Notes: a model not told the origin generated them from the letters alone. Positions 17,536 through 27,453 are shown, counted from the stretch's first letter. The stretch is DNA of 64,000 bases from Armatimonadia bacterium (GCA_039679385.1 JBDKVB010000157.1:1-64000), one strand, 5' to 3'. A program made the numbers and translations.

Positions 17536-18900
17536 CTATTCCTGCGGCGCCTGATGCAGCAGCGTCACAAGCCGGTCGAGGTAGCGCCGTGAGGCTCCAC
17601 CGTGGCGTTCCATCATGGCCCGTCCACGGGTCGCAAAGAGCTCCTGCTCGGCCTCTGAACTCACGATGCGTCCCGTCACCTGCGCCAGTTCCTCGGGATT
17701 GCGCACCGTCTCCGCGGCCTGCTCACCAAGGGCAATGTCGGCAAGGTCCTGCTGGTTGTGCATGTACGGCCCCATCAGCGTCGGCTTGCCCTGCGCGATC
17801 GGCTGCAGGATGTTGTGCCCGCCGATCGGCACCAAGCTACCGCCCACAAACACCACCGTCGCCAGGGCGTACACCTTGGTCAGCTCGCCGAGGGTGTCGA
17901 GAATCACCACACGCACCTGCGCCCCGATCTCAGGCTCAGTGACCTCCCCTTCGGTTGCCAGGGCACGGCTGCGGCGGTAGGTGGCGAAACCACGTTCCGT
18001 CACCATGCGCTCGATGGTATCGCCGCGCTCGATGTGTCGCGGCGCAATCACCAGTTGCAGATCGCGATGCTCCTGCCGCAGGAGGTCGAAGGCATCCAGC
18101 ACCTTCTCCTCCTCGCCCTCACGAGTGCTCCCGGCCACAAGAACCGGGCAACCCTCAGGCAGTCCAAGCTCCAGGCGCAGCTTCGCTGCCTCCGCCTCAG
18201 ACACCTCGGGCAGCTTCTCATCGAACTTCGAGTTGCCGACGACCACGACATGGTCCTCGGCAGCTCCCAGCGTCCGGAAGCGCTCAGCGTCCTTCTCGGA
18301 CTGCACCAGAATCGTGTCGAAGTTGCTCAGGGCCCAACTGATGAGCGGCTTGACGGCCAGGTCCCGCGGGTAAGCCCGGTCCGAGATGCGTCCGTTGATG
18401 ACCGCCGTCTTGATCCCCATGCGCCGGGCGGTCGCCAGGATGTTCGGCCACAGCTCAGTCTCCACCATCACCAGCAGGTCAGGCCGGATCGCCCGTAGCA
18501 CTCGCCCCACCACAAAGGGGAAATCGAAGGGGAAGTAGATCAGTGCATCCAGTTCAAATCCGCGTTTCTTGGCGGTCTCGTAGCCCGTCCGTGTGGTCGT
18601 CGACAGCACGATATGTGCGAGCGGCTCAAACTCCCGCACCTTCCGCAGTATCGGGTCGACCGCTGCAACCTCGCCGACGGAACAGGCCTGGAACCACAGC
18701 ACGGGGTCGTCGTGATGGCCCAGTTCGGCGGCCTCCGGGGCAACGAAACCGAGCCGCTGCCCGAGGCCCGCGCGCGACTTGCCCTTCAACACAAGTCGCC
18801 ACAGCAGGTACAGCACCTCAAGGGGCAGCAGCAGGATCAGTAGGATATTGTAGACGATGGTACGCCAGTCAACCGGCTGGACGGTCTTGGATTCAGGCAT
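17536..18900 (-). CDS. waaA: 3-deoxy-D-manno-octulosonic acid transferase WaaA (KdtA)
   Basis: A 454-residue Kdo transferase that adds Kdo to lipid IVA at the inner membrane. It has an N-terminal hydrophobic anchor (residues 12-33), the WFQACSVGEV motif, MVETELWPN, and the C-terminal GGSLVPIGGHNILQPIAQGK characteristic of KdtA. Its ATG overlaps the end of msbA by eight bases, so translation is likely coupled. The length is slightly above the usual 420-430 residues. Confidence 0.95.
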   Translation of the reverse strand: MPESKTVQPVDWRTIVYNILLILLLPLEVLYLLWRLVLKGKSRAGLGQRLGFVAPEAAELGHHDDPVLWFQACSVGEVAAVDPILRKVREFEPLAHIVLSTTTRTGYETAKKRGFELDALIYFPFDFPFVVGRVLRAIRPDLLVMVETELWPNILATARRMGIKTAVINGRISDRAYPRDLAVKPLISWALSNFDTILVQSEKDAERFRTLGAAEDHVVVVGNSKFDEKLPEVSEAEAAKLRLELGLPEGCPVLVAGSTREGEEEKVLDAFDLLRQEHRDLQLVIAPRHIERGDTIERMVTERGFATYRRSRALATEGEVTEPEIGAQVRVVILDTLGELTKVYALATVVFVGGSLVPIGGHNILQPIAQGKPTLMGPYMHNQQDLADIALGEQAAETVRNPEELAQVTGRIVSSEAEQELFATRGRAMMERHGGASRRYLDRLVTLLHQAPQE

Positions 18901-20713
18901 CAGCGGTCGCTGCCGCTCCTTCCCCGTCGACCAAGGGCTCCTCCGCCGATTCCTCGCCCAGAAGATCGCGAGTCTCGTAGAGGCGTCGGTACAGGCCCTC
19001 CTGGGCCATCAGTTCGTCATGGGTTCCCTGCTCCACGATCCGGCCCTTCTCCAGCACCAGGATACGGTCGGCATTCTGGATCGTGGACAGACGGTGGGCG
19101 ATGATGATCGTCGTGCGGCCCTTCACCAGCGTCTGCAGGGCTCGGTGGACGGCTGCTTCACTTTCGGTGTCCAGCGAGGAGGTGGCCTCGTCCAGGATCA
19201 GGATCCGCGGGTCACGCAGCAGTGCCCGGGCGATCGCGATGCGCTGCTTCTGGCCGCCCGAGAGCTTGGCGCCACGCTCACCGGCCTGCGTCTCATACCC
19301 CTCGGGCAAGCCCACGATGAAGTCATGCGCATTGGCAGCCTTGGCCGCCTCGACGATATCTTCCTCGGAGGCGCCGGGGCGTCCGTAGCCGATGTTCTCG
19401 CGCAAGGAGGTGCCGAACAGGATCGACTCCTGCGGCACGATCCCCATGTTCGACTTGAGCCACTCCATCTTGAGCGAGCGGACGTCCGCGCCATCCACTC
19501 GGACGGCGCCCTCGTTCACATCGTAGAGCCGCGCCACGAGGTTGGCGATCGTCGTCTTGCCCGAGCCACTGGGGCCGGCCAGGGCCACGACTTCACCTGG
19601 CGCAATACCGAAGCTGATACCATGCAGCACCGGTTCAACGTCATAGCCGAAAGTCACCTTATCAAAGCAGATCTCGCCCCGGACGGTCTCCGGCGCTATG
19701 GCATCCGGCGCATCCAGCACCCGAGGCGTCTCGGCGAGAATCTCCAGGGTCCGACCTGCGGCGGCCTCGGCGGTCTGCAGGGTCAAGCTGGTGCGGGATA
19801 GGAAGTTGATCTGGCTGGCCGCGGTCTGCATGATGAGGATGAACCCCATCAGTTCGGCGGCTGTGGCGTGGTGCGCGCGGATCTCATGCGCACCGACCAG
19901 GAAGGTCACACAGATGCCGCCACCCATCAGTACACCCACCAGGATGACGTTGGCAGCGCCGGCTCGGACTGACCGCATCTCGTTGCGAAGCACCGCCAGG
20001 TTCTCCTGCGCGAAACGCCCGGCCGACATGCGCTCCATCCCGAAGATCTTGACGACCCGCATGGCCATCAGCGTCTCGCTGATGACCGCTGTGAGGTCGG
20101 CCAGCTTCTCCTGCACCGTGCGACTGTACCGGCGCACTCGCGACCCAAGAGTATTGGTGCACACCACGATCAGCGGGATCATGGCCGCCATCACGAGGGT
20201 GAGCACCGGTGAGATGGTGAGCATCTTGCCCACGCAGAACAGGACCGCAAAGGGGGCAATGACCATCCGCCCGACATTGGGGCCCAGGGTCCTTTGCAGG
20301 ACGGTGGTGTCGTTGTTAACCCGCGAGATGAGTTCCCCCGAGCGCCGTCGCTCGAAGAAGCTCAAAGACAGGCTCTGCAGGTGGTCAAACACGGCCGCCC
20401 GCAAGGCCACCAGCATTCGCTGGCTGACCCACTCACCGATGTACGACGACCCGGCCTGCGCGATGGCGGCTCCGAGGAAGGCGATGAAGAGTATCGCGGT
20501 CTGGCGGTACAGCGTGGCCAGCGTCCGGGCAGCCTCAGCACCCGACTGCTTCTCGAGGTTGCCGAACAGGCTCTCAAACACCGGAATCGTCTGTGACATG
20601 GCCTTCATGTCCAGAAATCCGGTCGCCCCCATGATCACTACGCCGATGATGATCGGCTTGAGGAGGGGACGGGCAAAGCGGCGTAGGATATCCCACAACG
20701 CACGGTATCGCAT
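18893..20713 (-). CDS. msbA: Lipid A export ABC transporter MsbA
   Basis: A 606-residue half-transporter with a fused six-helix membrane domain (about residues 15-310) and an ATPase domain. The Walker A is GPSGSGKTT, the signature KLSGGQKQR, and Walker B ILILDEATSSLD, with the H-loop in IIAHRLST. It flips lipid A-core across the inner membrane; the assignment to MsbA rather than a generic exporter rests on its place between lpxB and waaA. It overlaps waaA by eight bases. The tail after the ATPase domain is acidic. Confidence 0.92.
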   Translation of the reverse strand: MRYRALWDILRRFARPLLKPIIIGVVIMGATGFLDMKAMSQTIPVFESLFGNLEKQSGAEAARTLATLYRQTAILFIAFLGAAIAQAGSSYIGEWVSQRMLVALRAAVFDHLQSLSLSFFERRRSGELISRVNNDTTVLQRTLGPNVGRMVIAPFAVLFCVGKMLTISPVLTLVMAAMIPLIVVCTNTLGSRVRRYSRTVQEKLADLTAVISETLMAMRVVKIFGMERMSAGRFAQENLAVLRNEMRSVRAGAANVILVGVLMGGGICVTFLVGAHEIRAHHATAAELMGFILIMQTAASQINFLSRTSLTLQTAEAAAGRTLEILAETPRVLDAPDAIAPETVRGEICFDKVTFGYDVEPVLHGISFGIAPGEVVALAGPSGSGKTTIANLVARLYDVNEGAVRVDGADVRSLKMEWLKSNMGIVPQESILFGTSLRENIGYGRPGASEEDIVEAAKAANAHDFIVGLPEGYETQAGERGAKLSGGQKQRIAIARALLRDPRILILDEATSSLDTESEAAVHRALQTLVKGRTTIIIAHRLSTIQNADRILVLEKGRIVEQGTHDELMAQEGLYRRLYETRDLLGEESAEEPLVDGEGAAATADA

Positions 20714-20788
20714 GTTTGCACGGCTCGCAAGCGTGATAGCGAATCAAACCCGGAGGGCCTGGAAGCAAACTCCCAGGGCCGGGGCAAA

Positions 20789-21940
20789 TCAGACCATCTC
20801 GACGATCAGGTCGGCAACACGTCCGGCAACTCCGGGTTCGCCGAGAAGACAGCGCACCTGCCGCAGGTCCTCGCGCACTGCTTCCAGTGCCGCCGGGTCC
20901 TGCAACAGCCGCAACGCCTCCGCAGCAACGACCTCTCCGGTAATGCTCTCGTCGGGGCTCTGCGGCACAACCTCTGGAACGGCGCCGCGACCCAGGAGCA
21001 GATTCGGCATCGCATAGAAGGACTGCTGCTGGCGCAGGATCCGTGCAGCAATCCACTTGGCCGGCCGCGATCCGTCGTAGCAGGTCACCATCGGCGTGAG
21101 CGCTGCCGCCGTCTCCAGCGTCGCAGTGCCCATCGCCACGAGCACGAAGTCCGAAGCCCGCAGGATGTCGTGGCTCTCGCTCACGGGCTGGAAGAACCCG
21201 AGTGCCTGCGCCTGCTGCGCTAGCTTCTCCTCCACGGCACCGGCCGCCGGGAAGGAGGACCACAGAAAACTCGCGGTGGGCAGGACCGCCTTGATCCTCT
21301 GCGCCGCCTCGAGCAACACCGGCCCCAGAATCCGCCTCTCTGCAATCCGGCTGCCCGGGAGAACGCCGATCAGCGGGCTGTCTTGCGGCAGTCCCAGCTC
21401 TCGGCGCAGTTGCCCACGGTTCTCCACCGGTTCGAGGGTGTCCACTACGGGATGCCCGACCCAGTGTGCATCTGCACCAGAGGCCTTGAGAAACTCAGCG
21501 TTACGCGCAAAGGGGGTCGCGATGCGGTCCGTGATCGCCGCCAGCCCCGGCCAGTCCCGGGGTTCCTGTCGCCAACTGCCCGGGGGGAAATAGAAGAAGA
21601 CGGGTGCCAACCGTCCGCGGGTCAGGTGCCGGGCCATGGTCGTGTTGAAGAACCCGAAATCGACCAGGACGCAGACCGCGGGCTTCCTCCGCCGGACCTC
21701 CCGCAACAGCCCTTTGCTGCGTAGCCACAGGGGGAAGTACTTGCGCACCGCCTCCGGCACGCCCATGGCTCCCCAGTTGATGCTGTCGGTCAGCAGTTCG
21801 GCACCGGCGGCCCGCATCCGCGGACCTCCCACACCGGTCACCCTGAGCCCTCGGGCACGCAACTCGGCGACAACCGGCGCAGCATGCCGATCCCCTGACG
21901 CCTCACCGGTGATGAAGAAGATCTCGGGTTGCTGTGTCAT
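20789..21940 (-). CDS. lpxB: Lipid-A-disaccharide synthase LpxB
   Basis: A 383-residue GT19 enzyme that joins UDP-diacylglucosamine and lipid X. The N-terminal FITGEASGDRHAA is the LpxB signature; WGAMGVPEA, VLVDFGFFN, VGHPVVD and LPGSRIAERR follow. I prefer the ATG at 21940; a GTG at 21976 would add 12 residues that do not match the family. lpxA ends just upstream and msbA starts 75 bases downstream. Confidence 0.94.
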   Translation of the reverse strand: MTQQPEIFFITGEASGDRHAAPVVAELRARGLRVTGVGGPRMRAAGAELLTDSINWGAMGVPEAVRKYFPLWLRSKGLLREVRRRKPAVCVLVDFGFFNTTMARHLTRGRLAPVFFYFPPGSWRQEPRDWPGLAAITDRIATPFARNAEFLKASGADAHWVGHPVVDTLEPVENRGQLRRELGLPQDSPLIGVLPGSRIAERRILGPVLLEAAQRIKAVLPTASFLWSSFPAAGAVEEKLAQQAQALGFFQPVSESHDILRASDFVLVAMGTATLETAAALTPMVTCYDGSRPAKWIAARILRQQQSFYAMPNLLLGRGAVPEVVPQSPDESITGEVVAAEALRLLQDPAALEAVREDLRQVRCLLGEPGVAGRVADLIVEMV

Positions 21941-21985
21941 CTCTGGGCCTGTCGCGGGGGGGAGATGAGTGGGCACTGCAAGAGC

Positions 21986-22768
21986 CTAGTTGTCGGCCCG
22001 GCCTCGATGGCCTTGTGGAATCGCCTCAAGGAACTCGACCAGATGCTGGACCTCGGGGAGCAGGCCACCCTCCGCGCGAAGCTGCTGCAGTGCGTCGCCC
22101 ACGTTGAGGTCCGAGCGATACAGCAGGCGGAAGGCATGGCGCAGAGCGGCGATCGACGCGTCGCTCACACCCCGGCGCTGTAGTCCCACCTTGTTAAGCT
22201 GGACCGGACGCGCCGGATTCCCCTCCACCATCATGAAGGGTGGCGCGTCGATGCGGATGGCTGAGTACGCACCAGCCATGACCATCTTGCCCACACGCAC
22301 AAACTGGTGCGTCCCGCATAGGCCGCCGAGAACCGCGAAATCGTCGACGTGCGTGTGCCCCGCAAGCTGGGCGGAGTTGGCCATCGACACGTTGTTGCCG
22401 ATATGGCAGTTGTGCCCGACATGGCAGTAAGCCATCAGCATATTCCTGTTGCCGATGACCGTGCTGGCACCTTCGCCGGAAGCCCGGTGGATCGTGCAGT
22501 ACTCACGGATCTCGTTGTCGTCACCGAGTTCGAGGTAGCTCTCCTCACCGTGGAACTTCGCGTCCTGCGGATGGTCGCCCAGAACGGCGCCGACCGTCAC
22601 GCGGTTCCCTTTCCCCATCCGGGTCCCTGTGCGGATCACTGCGTGGGGCCCGATCTCGCACCCGTCACCAATCTTGACCCCGCTCTCGATCACTGTGAAG
22701 GGGTGGATGATGACGCCCTCGCCAAGCTCGGCTGAGGGATCAACGATCGCCGATTCGTGGATTCTCAT
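21986..22768 (-). CDS. lpxA: UDP-N-acetylglucosamine acyltransferase LpxA
   Basis: A 260-residue left-handed beta-helix enzyme that performs the first step of lipid A synthesis. Hexapeptide repeats run through the first 190 residues. The catalytic His lies in AYCHVGHNCHIG, with FAVLGGLCGTHQFVRVG following and a helical C-terminal domain. Length is normal. fabZ lies 197 bases upstream on the same strand; lpxD and lpxC are not in the window. Confidence 0.95.
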   Translation of the reverse strand: MRIHESAIVDPSAELGEGVIIHPFTVIESGVKIGDGCEIGPHAVIRTGTRMGKGNRVTVGAVLGDHPQDAKFHGEESYLELGDDNEIREYCTIHRASGEGASTVIGNRNMLMAYCHVGHNCHIGNNVSMANSAQLAGHTHVDDFAVLGGLCGTHQFVRVGKMVMAGAYSAIRIDAPPFMMVEGNPARPVQLNKVGLQRRGVSDASIAALRHAFRLLYRSDLNVGDALQQLRAEGGLLPEVQHLVEFLEAIPQGHRGRADN

Positions 22769-22965
22769 GTGAGTACTCCCGTGAAGGCCAAAGCCCTTGG
22801 ATCAAGAGTGCGCTGCTGCCCTTGCGCCTGTTCGGATGGTTCTTAGACAGACAGGAGGGCTTTGGTGGCGCACTCCTTCAAGAAGACCTTCCGGCCGAGG
22901 GAGACAGGTCACAGCGCAGACGGGAATCTGGACTGGCGTTCCTGCCTCTGGCCCGCTGAGGTCTT

Positions 22966-23421
22966 CTACTCTTCGTCCCGGTCATTATCAATCAGTGCGA
23001 AAGTGAATTCACCTTCGGCCGCGATCTCACCGTCTACTCGCGCAACGGTCTTCGCGCGTCCGATGTTGCCGCGACGGCGGACAAGCCAGGCCTCCATGAC
23101 CAACTGATCGCCGGGCCGCACCTGCTTGCGCCACCGAACGTTGTCGACGCCGCCGAAGAACGGCGTCTTGCCCTTGTCGTCGGCCACGCACAGCAGCATG
23201 ATCCCGCCGACCTGGGCCATGGCCTCGAGAATCAGTACGCCGGGCATGACCGGGTTGTCCGGCCAGTGACCCGTGAACTGAGGTTCATTCATCGTGACGT
23301 TCTTGATCGCTTTGATGCTCTTGCCGGGGTCAAGCTCCAAGACCTTGTCGACCAACAGGAACGGGTACCTGTGGGGCAGGGTCTTGAGGATCTGAATGAT
23401 ATCCATGGCTGGTTTGTCCAT
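22966..23421 (-). CDS. fabZ: 3-hydroxyacyl-ACP dehydratase FabZ
   Basis: A 151-residue hot-dog-fold dehydratase. The catalytic His is in LPHRYPFLLVD and the catalytic Glu in PGVLILEAMAQ. FabZ supplies unsaturated acyl-ACP and also controls the pool of 3-hydroxyacyl-ACP used by LpxA, which explains its place at the head of the lipid A run. The ATG at 23421 follows GGGAGGA by nine bases. The gap to lpxA (22769-22965, 197 bases) holds nothing I can recognise. Confidence 0.94.
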   Translation of the reverse strand: MDKPAMDIIQILKTLPHRYPFLLVDKVLELDPGKSIKAIKNVTMNEPQFTGHWPDNPVMPGVLILEAMAQVGGIMLLCVADDKGKTPFFGGVDNVRWRKQVRPGDQLVMEAWLVRRRGNIGRAKTVARVDGEIAAEGEFTFALIDNDRDEE

Positions 23422-23629
23422 CGAAACGCGTCCTCCCTGGGCCTGGCATGAGGGCGGCCCGTGCTGTTCCCACCGCACACACGAAACGAGCGGCAGAGGG
23501 CTCTGCGAGGCTGCCGGCCCAATGCCGCCCGGTATCTTGCCACGTGCTCCCCGACTTGGCTGGCCATTATAGTTCACTTCTTAGCCGCCCGCAACCCGCA
23601 CCCCTCGAAGGCAGGAGAGCCCCTGCCCG

Positions 23630-24355
23630 TCACTTGCGGAATTCCAGCCACCAGCCCACTTCCGGCTCCTTGACCAGCCGGTAGCTCTTGATCCCCGCCT
23701 TCTTGGCGAGCTCGGGCAGTGCCTCCCCCGGTCCCTTCCAGCCCTCCGGCTTGGACTTGGCGAAGCTCTCCAGCCGCCACTTCACCAGCTTCTCCCTCTC
23801 AGCCGGGGGCAGCAGTCGACCGAAGCCGCCGTGGCCCACATAGCCGACGCCACCTGGTTTGAGGATCCGGTAACACTCCCGCAACCCCTGCACCTGGTCG
23901 GACCAGAAGGGGAGGGAGCCCCGGCTGAATACCAAGTCGGCGAAGTTGCTCCGCAGGGGCATGTGCAGCGCATCACCCTCGATGGGGATGACGCGACCCG
24001 TGAGACCTGCCTCGTCGGCCAGGACCCCGCACAGTCGCATGGCCGGTACGTCGATGTCCAGGCAGTAGACCTTCATCTGCGTCTGCCGGGCCAGAGCCAG
24101 GCTGAAGGCCCCACAGCTTCCGCCCACGTCCACTGCCACACCGTACTTGAGCCCGTAGTCCTGCACCATCTGCCGCGCCAGGGGCTCATACATCGGCGCG
24201 AACCGGCCTGTCATCGTCTTGTAGTAGGAAACCTGCTGCTTGAGCTGTGCCACGTAGTCGCCCTTCGCCTCTTCACTCCAGACGGGCAAGGCCACGGCGA
24301 TCAGCAGCAGCGCAGGGACCATCCTGCTCCACGAAAACCCAGCGTGAGTGCGCAT
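23630..24355 (-). CDS. SAM-methyltransferase-like protein with signal peptide
   Basis: A 241-residue protein. Residues 1-32 form a clear signal peptide or anchor (basic start, MVPALLLIAVALPVWS). The rest is a class I methyltransferase fold with motif I VAVDVGGSCGAFSLALAR, an acidic motif VYCLDIDVPA, then GDALHMPL and ILKPGGVGYVGHGG. Export of such a fold is odd because SAM is not expected outside the cytoplasm; it may stay anchored with the domain inside, or use another ligand. The ATG at 24355 has AGGAGG eleven bases upstream. The next gene, divergent, encodes an exported glycosidase. Confidence 0.75.
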   Translation of the reverse strand: MRTHAGFSWSRMVPALLLIAVALPVWSEEAKGDYVAQLKQQVSYYKTMTGRFAPMYEPLARQMVQDYGLKYGVAVDVGGSCGAFSLALARQTQMKVYCLDIDVPAMRLCGVLADEAGLTGRVIPIEGDALHMPLRSNFADLVFSRGSLPFWSDQVQGLRECYRILKPGGVGYVGHGGFGRLLPPAEREKLVKWRLESFAKSKPEGWKGPGEALPELAKKAGIKSYRLVKEPEVGWWLEFRK

Positions 24356-24518
24356 CCTCGACAACGCCTCCTGTTGACGGTGTTCCTGTGAGCCTGTTCG
24401 CGACCGCCACAGCGACTTCCTCCGCCCCTGTCGCGGTCATCCCTGGCCGACACGTGAAGGTCCCTGCCGGGTGCCTTGCGAACCTGTGTGCACCAATCCA
24501 GGGCCGAGGTGATCTGAG

Positions 24519-27416
24519 ATGCTGTCGACGCTGCTCAGCCTTCTGATGGCCGTCTCCCTTGCCCTAGCCTCCCCGCAGGCCACTGTCTCTTCCGGCAGGC
24601 TGACTTTGCGCAATGACCTTGTCGAGCGCGTGCTGGTGCAGCGTGACGGAGTCTGGCGAACGCAGTCGCTGTCCCGAGCAGACGGCAGCGATGTCGTGCA
24701 GACCACCAGCGACGAGGTGCTGATCCGGCTGATGGACGGCACGGAGCTGACTCTCGCCGACTACACCTTCGTCGACGAGCCCGAGATCGCGGTCAACTCC
24801 TCGCACGCCGAAGTCAGCCTGCGCTACCGGCCTCGGGGTGTGCTACCGGCCGGTGCACCGCAGGAGCTGATCCTCCGCTACTGGGTCGACAACACCCCGT
24901 ACCTGCGCAAGACCGTCGCCTGCGTGATGCCGCCTGACGGCGCCGTGGATGAGCTGCAGGTCGAACGCTTCCGGACCGAGACTCCGGGCGATCGTGGCGG
25001 ACGAGGCGAGCCGGTCTTCCTGGGCTCCGCCTGGTTCGTGGGGCTGGAGTACCCGGGAAGTCAGACGGCTGTGACCGACGGCCTCGTCACCCTGGCGCAT
25101 TTCCCTGGGCTGGCTCATCGCGATGCCGCCGGGCGCTGGCTGGTGGTGAGCAAGACGGCCATCGCCGGTGTCGGACAGCCCGGCGATCCACTGGAGTTGG
25201 CCTTCAGCGACTACCTCAACTCCCTGCGCAGGCCGCCGCGCAACTTCCTGCACTACAATAGCTGGTACGACTGGCGCGGTGACCAACTGAGCGTGGCCAA
25301 CCTCGTGGCCACCTATGATGCCTACCGCGCGAACCTGCTGGAGCCCTACGGGCTGAAGATGGATGCCTTCGTCCCCGACGACGGCTGGCAGGACTACGCC
25401 TCCATCTGGGCACCGCGCAAGAACCTCTACCCCGAGGGCTTCCGCCCGCTGAAGGAAGCCCTGGAGGCACGGGGCACTCGCTTCGGAATCTGGATGCCCC
25501 TGAATGGCACGAACCTCAACACCGACTGGGGCGCGCAGAACGGTTTCGAGAAGTCCGATCGCGGACGCTTCTACTGCCTGGTCGGTCAGAAGTACAACGC
25601 CGCCTTCCGCGAGGCCACGCGCAAGATCATCCAGCAGGGCAACTGCGCCTACTACAAGCACGACTTCAACACCTTGCGCTGCACCGCCGCCGGTCATGGA
25701 CACCTCCCGGACGACCGCCACGGGCACGAGGCGAATCTCGACGCCGAGTTGGACCTGCTGGCCTACGAGCGACAGCTTCAGCCGGACATCTTCCTGAACG
25801 TAACCTCCAGTGTCTGGATGTCGCCCTGGTGGCTGGTGCACGCCGACAGCATCTGGATGGGCTCCTCGGATACCGGCTACGACAAGAGCTGGCCGATGCT
25901 CTCGCCGCGTGAGTGGGAGATGAGCTACCGCGATGCCCACTTGTACAACCTATATCATGTGCAGCGCCGGCTCGTCCCCGTCTCCGCAATGATGACCCAC
26001 GGGATCACCCACGGACGCTACAACCGACTGGGTGGACCGCAGGAGACCCTGCGCGAGTGGTCCGATCACATCGTCATGTACTACGGTCGCGGCGTCCAAC
26101 TCAAGGAGCTCTACATCACTCCCGAGATGGTGCCGCAGGATTGGTGGCAGCCGCTCGGCGAGACGACCCGCTGGGCCGTCGACCGCAGCCCGGTCCTCGA
26201 GAAGGCGCTCATGGTCGGCGGCGATCCGAAGAAGGGCGAAGTCTATGGCTATGTCCATTGGCTCGGCGATCGGGGCATCCTGTGTCTGCGAAATCCGGGG
26301 CTGCAGGATCAGGGCGTCGAGATTCCCTTCGACAAGAGTGTCGCTTACCGAGGTGCCTCGGGTCGGTCCTTCCGGGGTCGCGTGGTGTATCCCTATATCG
26401 AGGACCTGCCCACCACCTTCACTTCCGGCAAGCCGATCACGCTGTCCGTGAGCGGGGCGAGCGTGATGCTGGTCGAGTTGGAGCCCGGCCTTGCCCCGGC
26501 GATTCAGCCGGCCTGCGTCCCGGCCCTGGAGGGTGCTGTCGGTCAGATCAGCACCGACACCAACGGCAAGGCCGCCGTGACGGTGCAGTTCACGGTGCCT
26601 GACGAGGATATGCAGCGCTGCGACCTGTACCTGATCGCCCGTGGAGCCGGCTCCGCCTTCGCCTTCGACCGCATCACCCTCGACCAGACGCCCGTGAAGC
26701 CTCGTCGAGCTGGAGGCACAGACTGGGCGCTCTACAGCCTCGACCTGAGTGGCTCCCGGGGGAAGGCAATCGAGGTCGTCGCCACGCTGCCGGGTCGCGG
26801 CACTCAGCCCTTCTCGGAGCCCGAGGTTACCCTCAGCGCCTGGTTTGTAGCTGACCGCCCTGTCTCTGGCGGCGATCTGAAGACCGCAGCTCCCGCCAAC
26901 TCGAAGCCGCTGCCCTTCGCTGTCTCCCAGGGCTTCCGTCGCCAGACGCTCCAGATCGTCCCGGACACGAGGCTCTCGCGTTCGCAGCCTCAGGGCTCTC
27001 TCACTGCCGCCGACCTGGCCACACTCAAAGCGGGCAAGCTACGTCTGCGAGTCTTCGGCGCCAACTCCGAGCCGGAGTACCGCGACAAGTTCATCTACCT
27101 CAATGGCGAGAAGCTCCTGCCGGTACCGCCCAACAAGGGCGAGCTGGATGCCTGGCAGGAAGTGGTTCTTGATCTCAAGCCCGACCAGCTTCGTCTGCTG
27201 AAACTGGAGAACACGCTGCGGCTGGACAACGCCGGCGGTGACTGCTACAAGTTCGGCGCCGTGGCGCTGGCCGTACAGCTAGCCAACGGCACCTGGGTCC
27301 AGAGCAGCACGGAGGGCCGCGTCTACTGCAGTGTCGAGGGCTGGGCGTACAGCGAGGGCCAGAGCTTCCGCAACGGGACCTCCGGTGACCTGAAGCTCAA
27401 CTTCGCGGCGCGCTGA
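24519..27416 (+). CDS. Exported clan GH-D glycosidase (alpha-galactosidase-like)
   Basis: A 965-residue protein with a short signal peptide (residues 1-17). After a beta-sandwich N-terminal region comes a TIM barrel with DAFVPDDGWQDYASIW, FGIWMPLNGTN and YYKHDFNTL. The last fits the nucleophile strand of clan GH-D (GH27, GH31 and GH36), with the Asp of KHDFN the likely nucleophile. The C-terminal part (after about residue 660) is beta-rich, probably two accessory domains. The exact family and sugar are unclear. The ATG at 24519 follows GAGGTGATCTGAG. A small VOC-fold gene follows after 37 bases. Confidence 0.78.
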   Translation: MLSTLLSLLMAVSLALASPQATVSSGRLTLRNDLVERVLVQRDGVWRTQSLSRADGSDVVQTTSDEVLIRLMDGTELTLADYTFVDEPEIAVNSSHAEVSLRYRPRGVLPAGAPQELILRYWVDNTPYLRKTVACVMPPDGAVDELQVERFRTETPGDRGGRGEPVFLGSAWFVGLEYPGSQTAVTDGLVTLAHFPGLAHRDAAGRWLVVSKTAIAGVGQPGDPLELAFSDYLNSLRRPPRNFLHYNSWYDWRGDQLSVANLVATYDAYRANLLEPYGLKMDAFVPDDGWQDYASIWAPRKNLYPEGFRPLKEALEARGTRFGIWMPLNGTNLNTDWGAQNGFEKSDRGRFYCLVGQKYNAAFREATRKIIQQGNCAYYKHDFNTLRCTAAGHGHLPDDRHGHEANLDAELDLLAYERQLQPDIFLNVTSSVWMSPWWLVHADSIWMGSSDTGYDKSWPMLSPREWEMSYRDAHLYNLYHVQRRLVPVSAMMTHGITHGRYNRLGGPQETLREWSDHIVMYYGRGVQLKELYITPEMVPQDWWQPLGETTRWAVDRSPVLEKALMVGGDPKKGEVYGYVHWLGDRGILCLRNPGLQDQGVEIPFDKSVAYRGASGRSFRGRVVYPYIEDLPTTFTSGKPITLSVSGASVMLVELEPGLAPAIQPACVPALEGAVGQISTDTNGKAAVTVQFTVPDEDMQRCDLYLIARGAGSAFAFDRITLDQTPVKPRRAGGTDWALYSLDLSGSRGKAIEVVATLPGRGTQPFSEPEVTLSAWFVADRPVSGGDLKTAAPANSKPLPFAVSQGFRRQTLQIVPDTRLSRSQPQGSLTAADLATLKAGKLRLRVFGANSEPEYRDKFIYLNGEKLLPVPPNKGELDAWQEVVLDLKPDQLRLLKLENTLRLDNAGGDCYKFGAVALAVQLANGTWVQSSTEGRVYCSVEGWAYSEGQSFRNGTSGDLKLNFAAR

Positions 27417-27453
27417 GACCGACCTTCACAAACCCACAAAGGAGAACCTATCA

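Noticed and set aside
18551-18561. AGTTCAAATCC, like a tRNA T-loop
   Set aside because: It lies inside waaA and no cloverleaf can be drawn around it.
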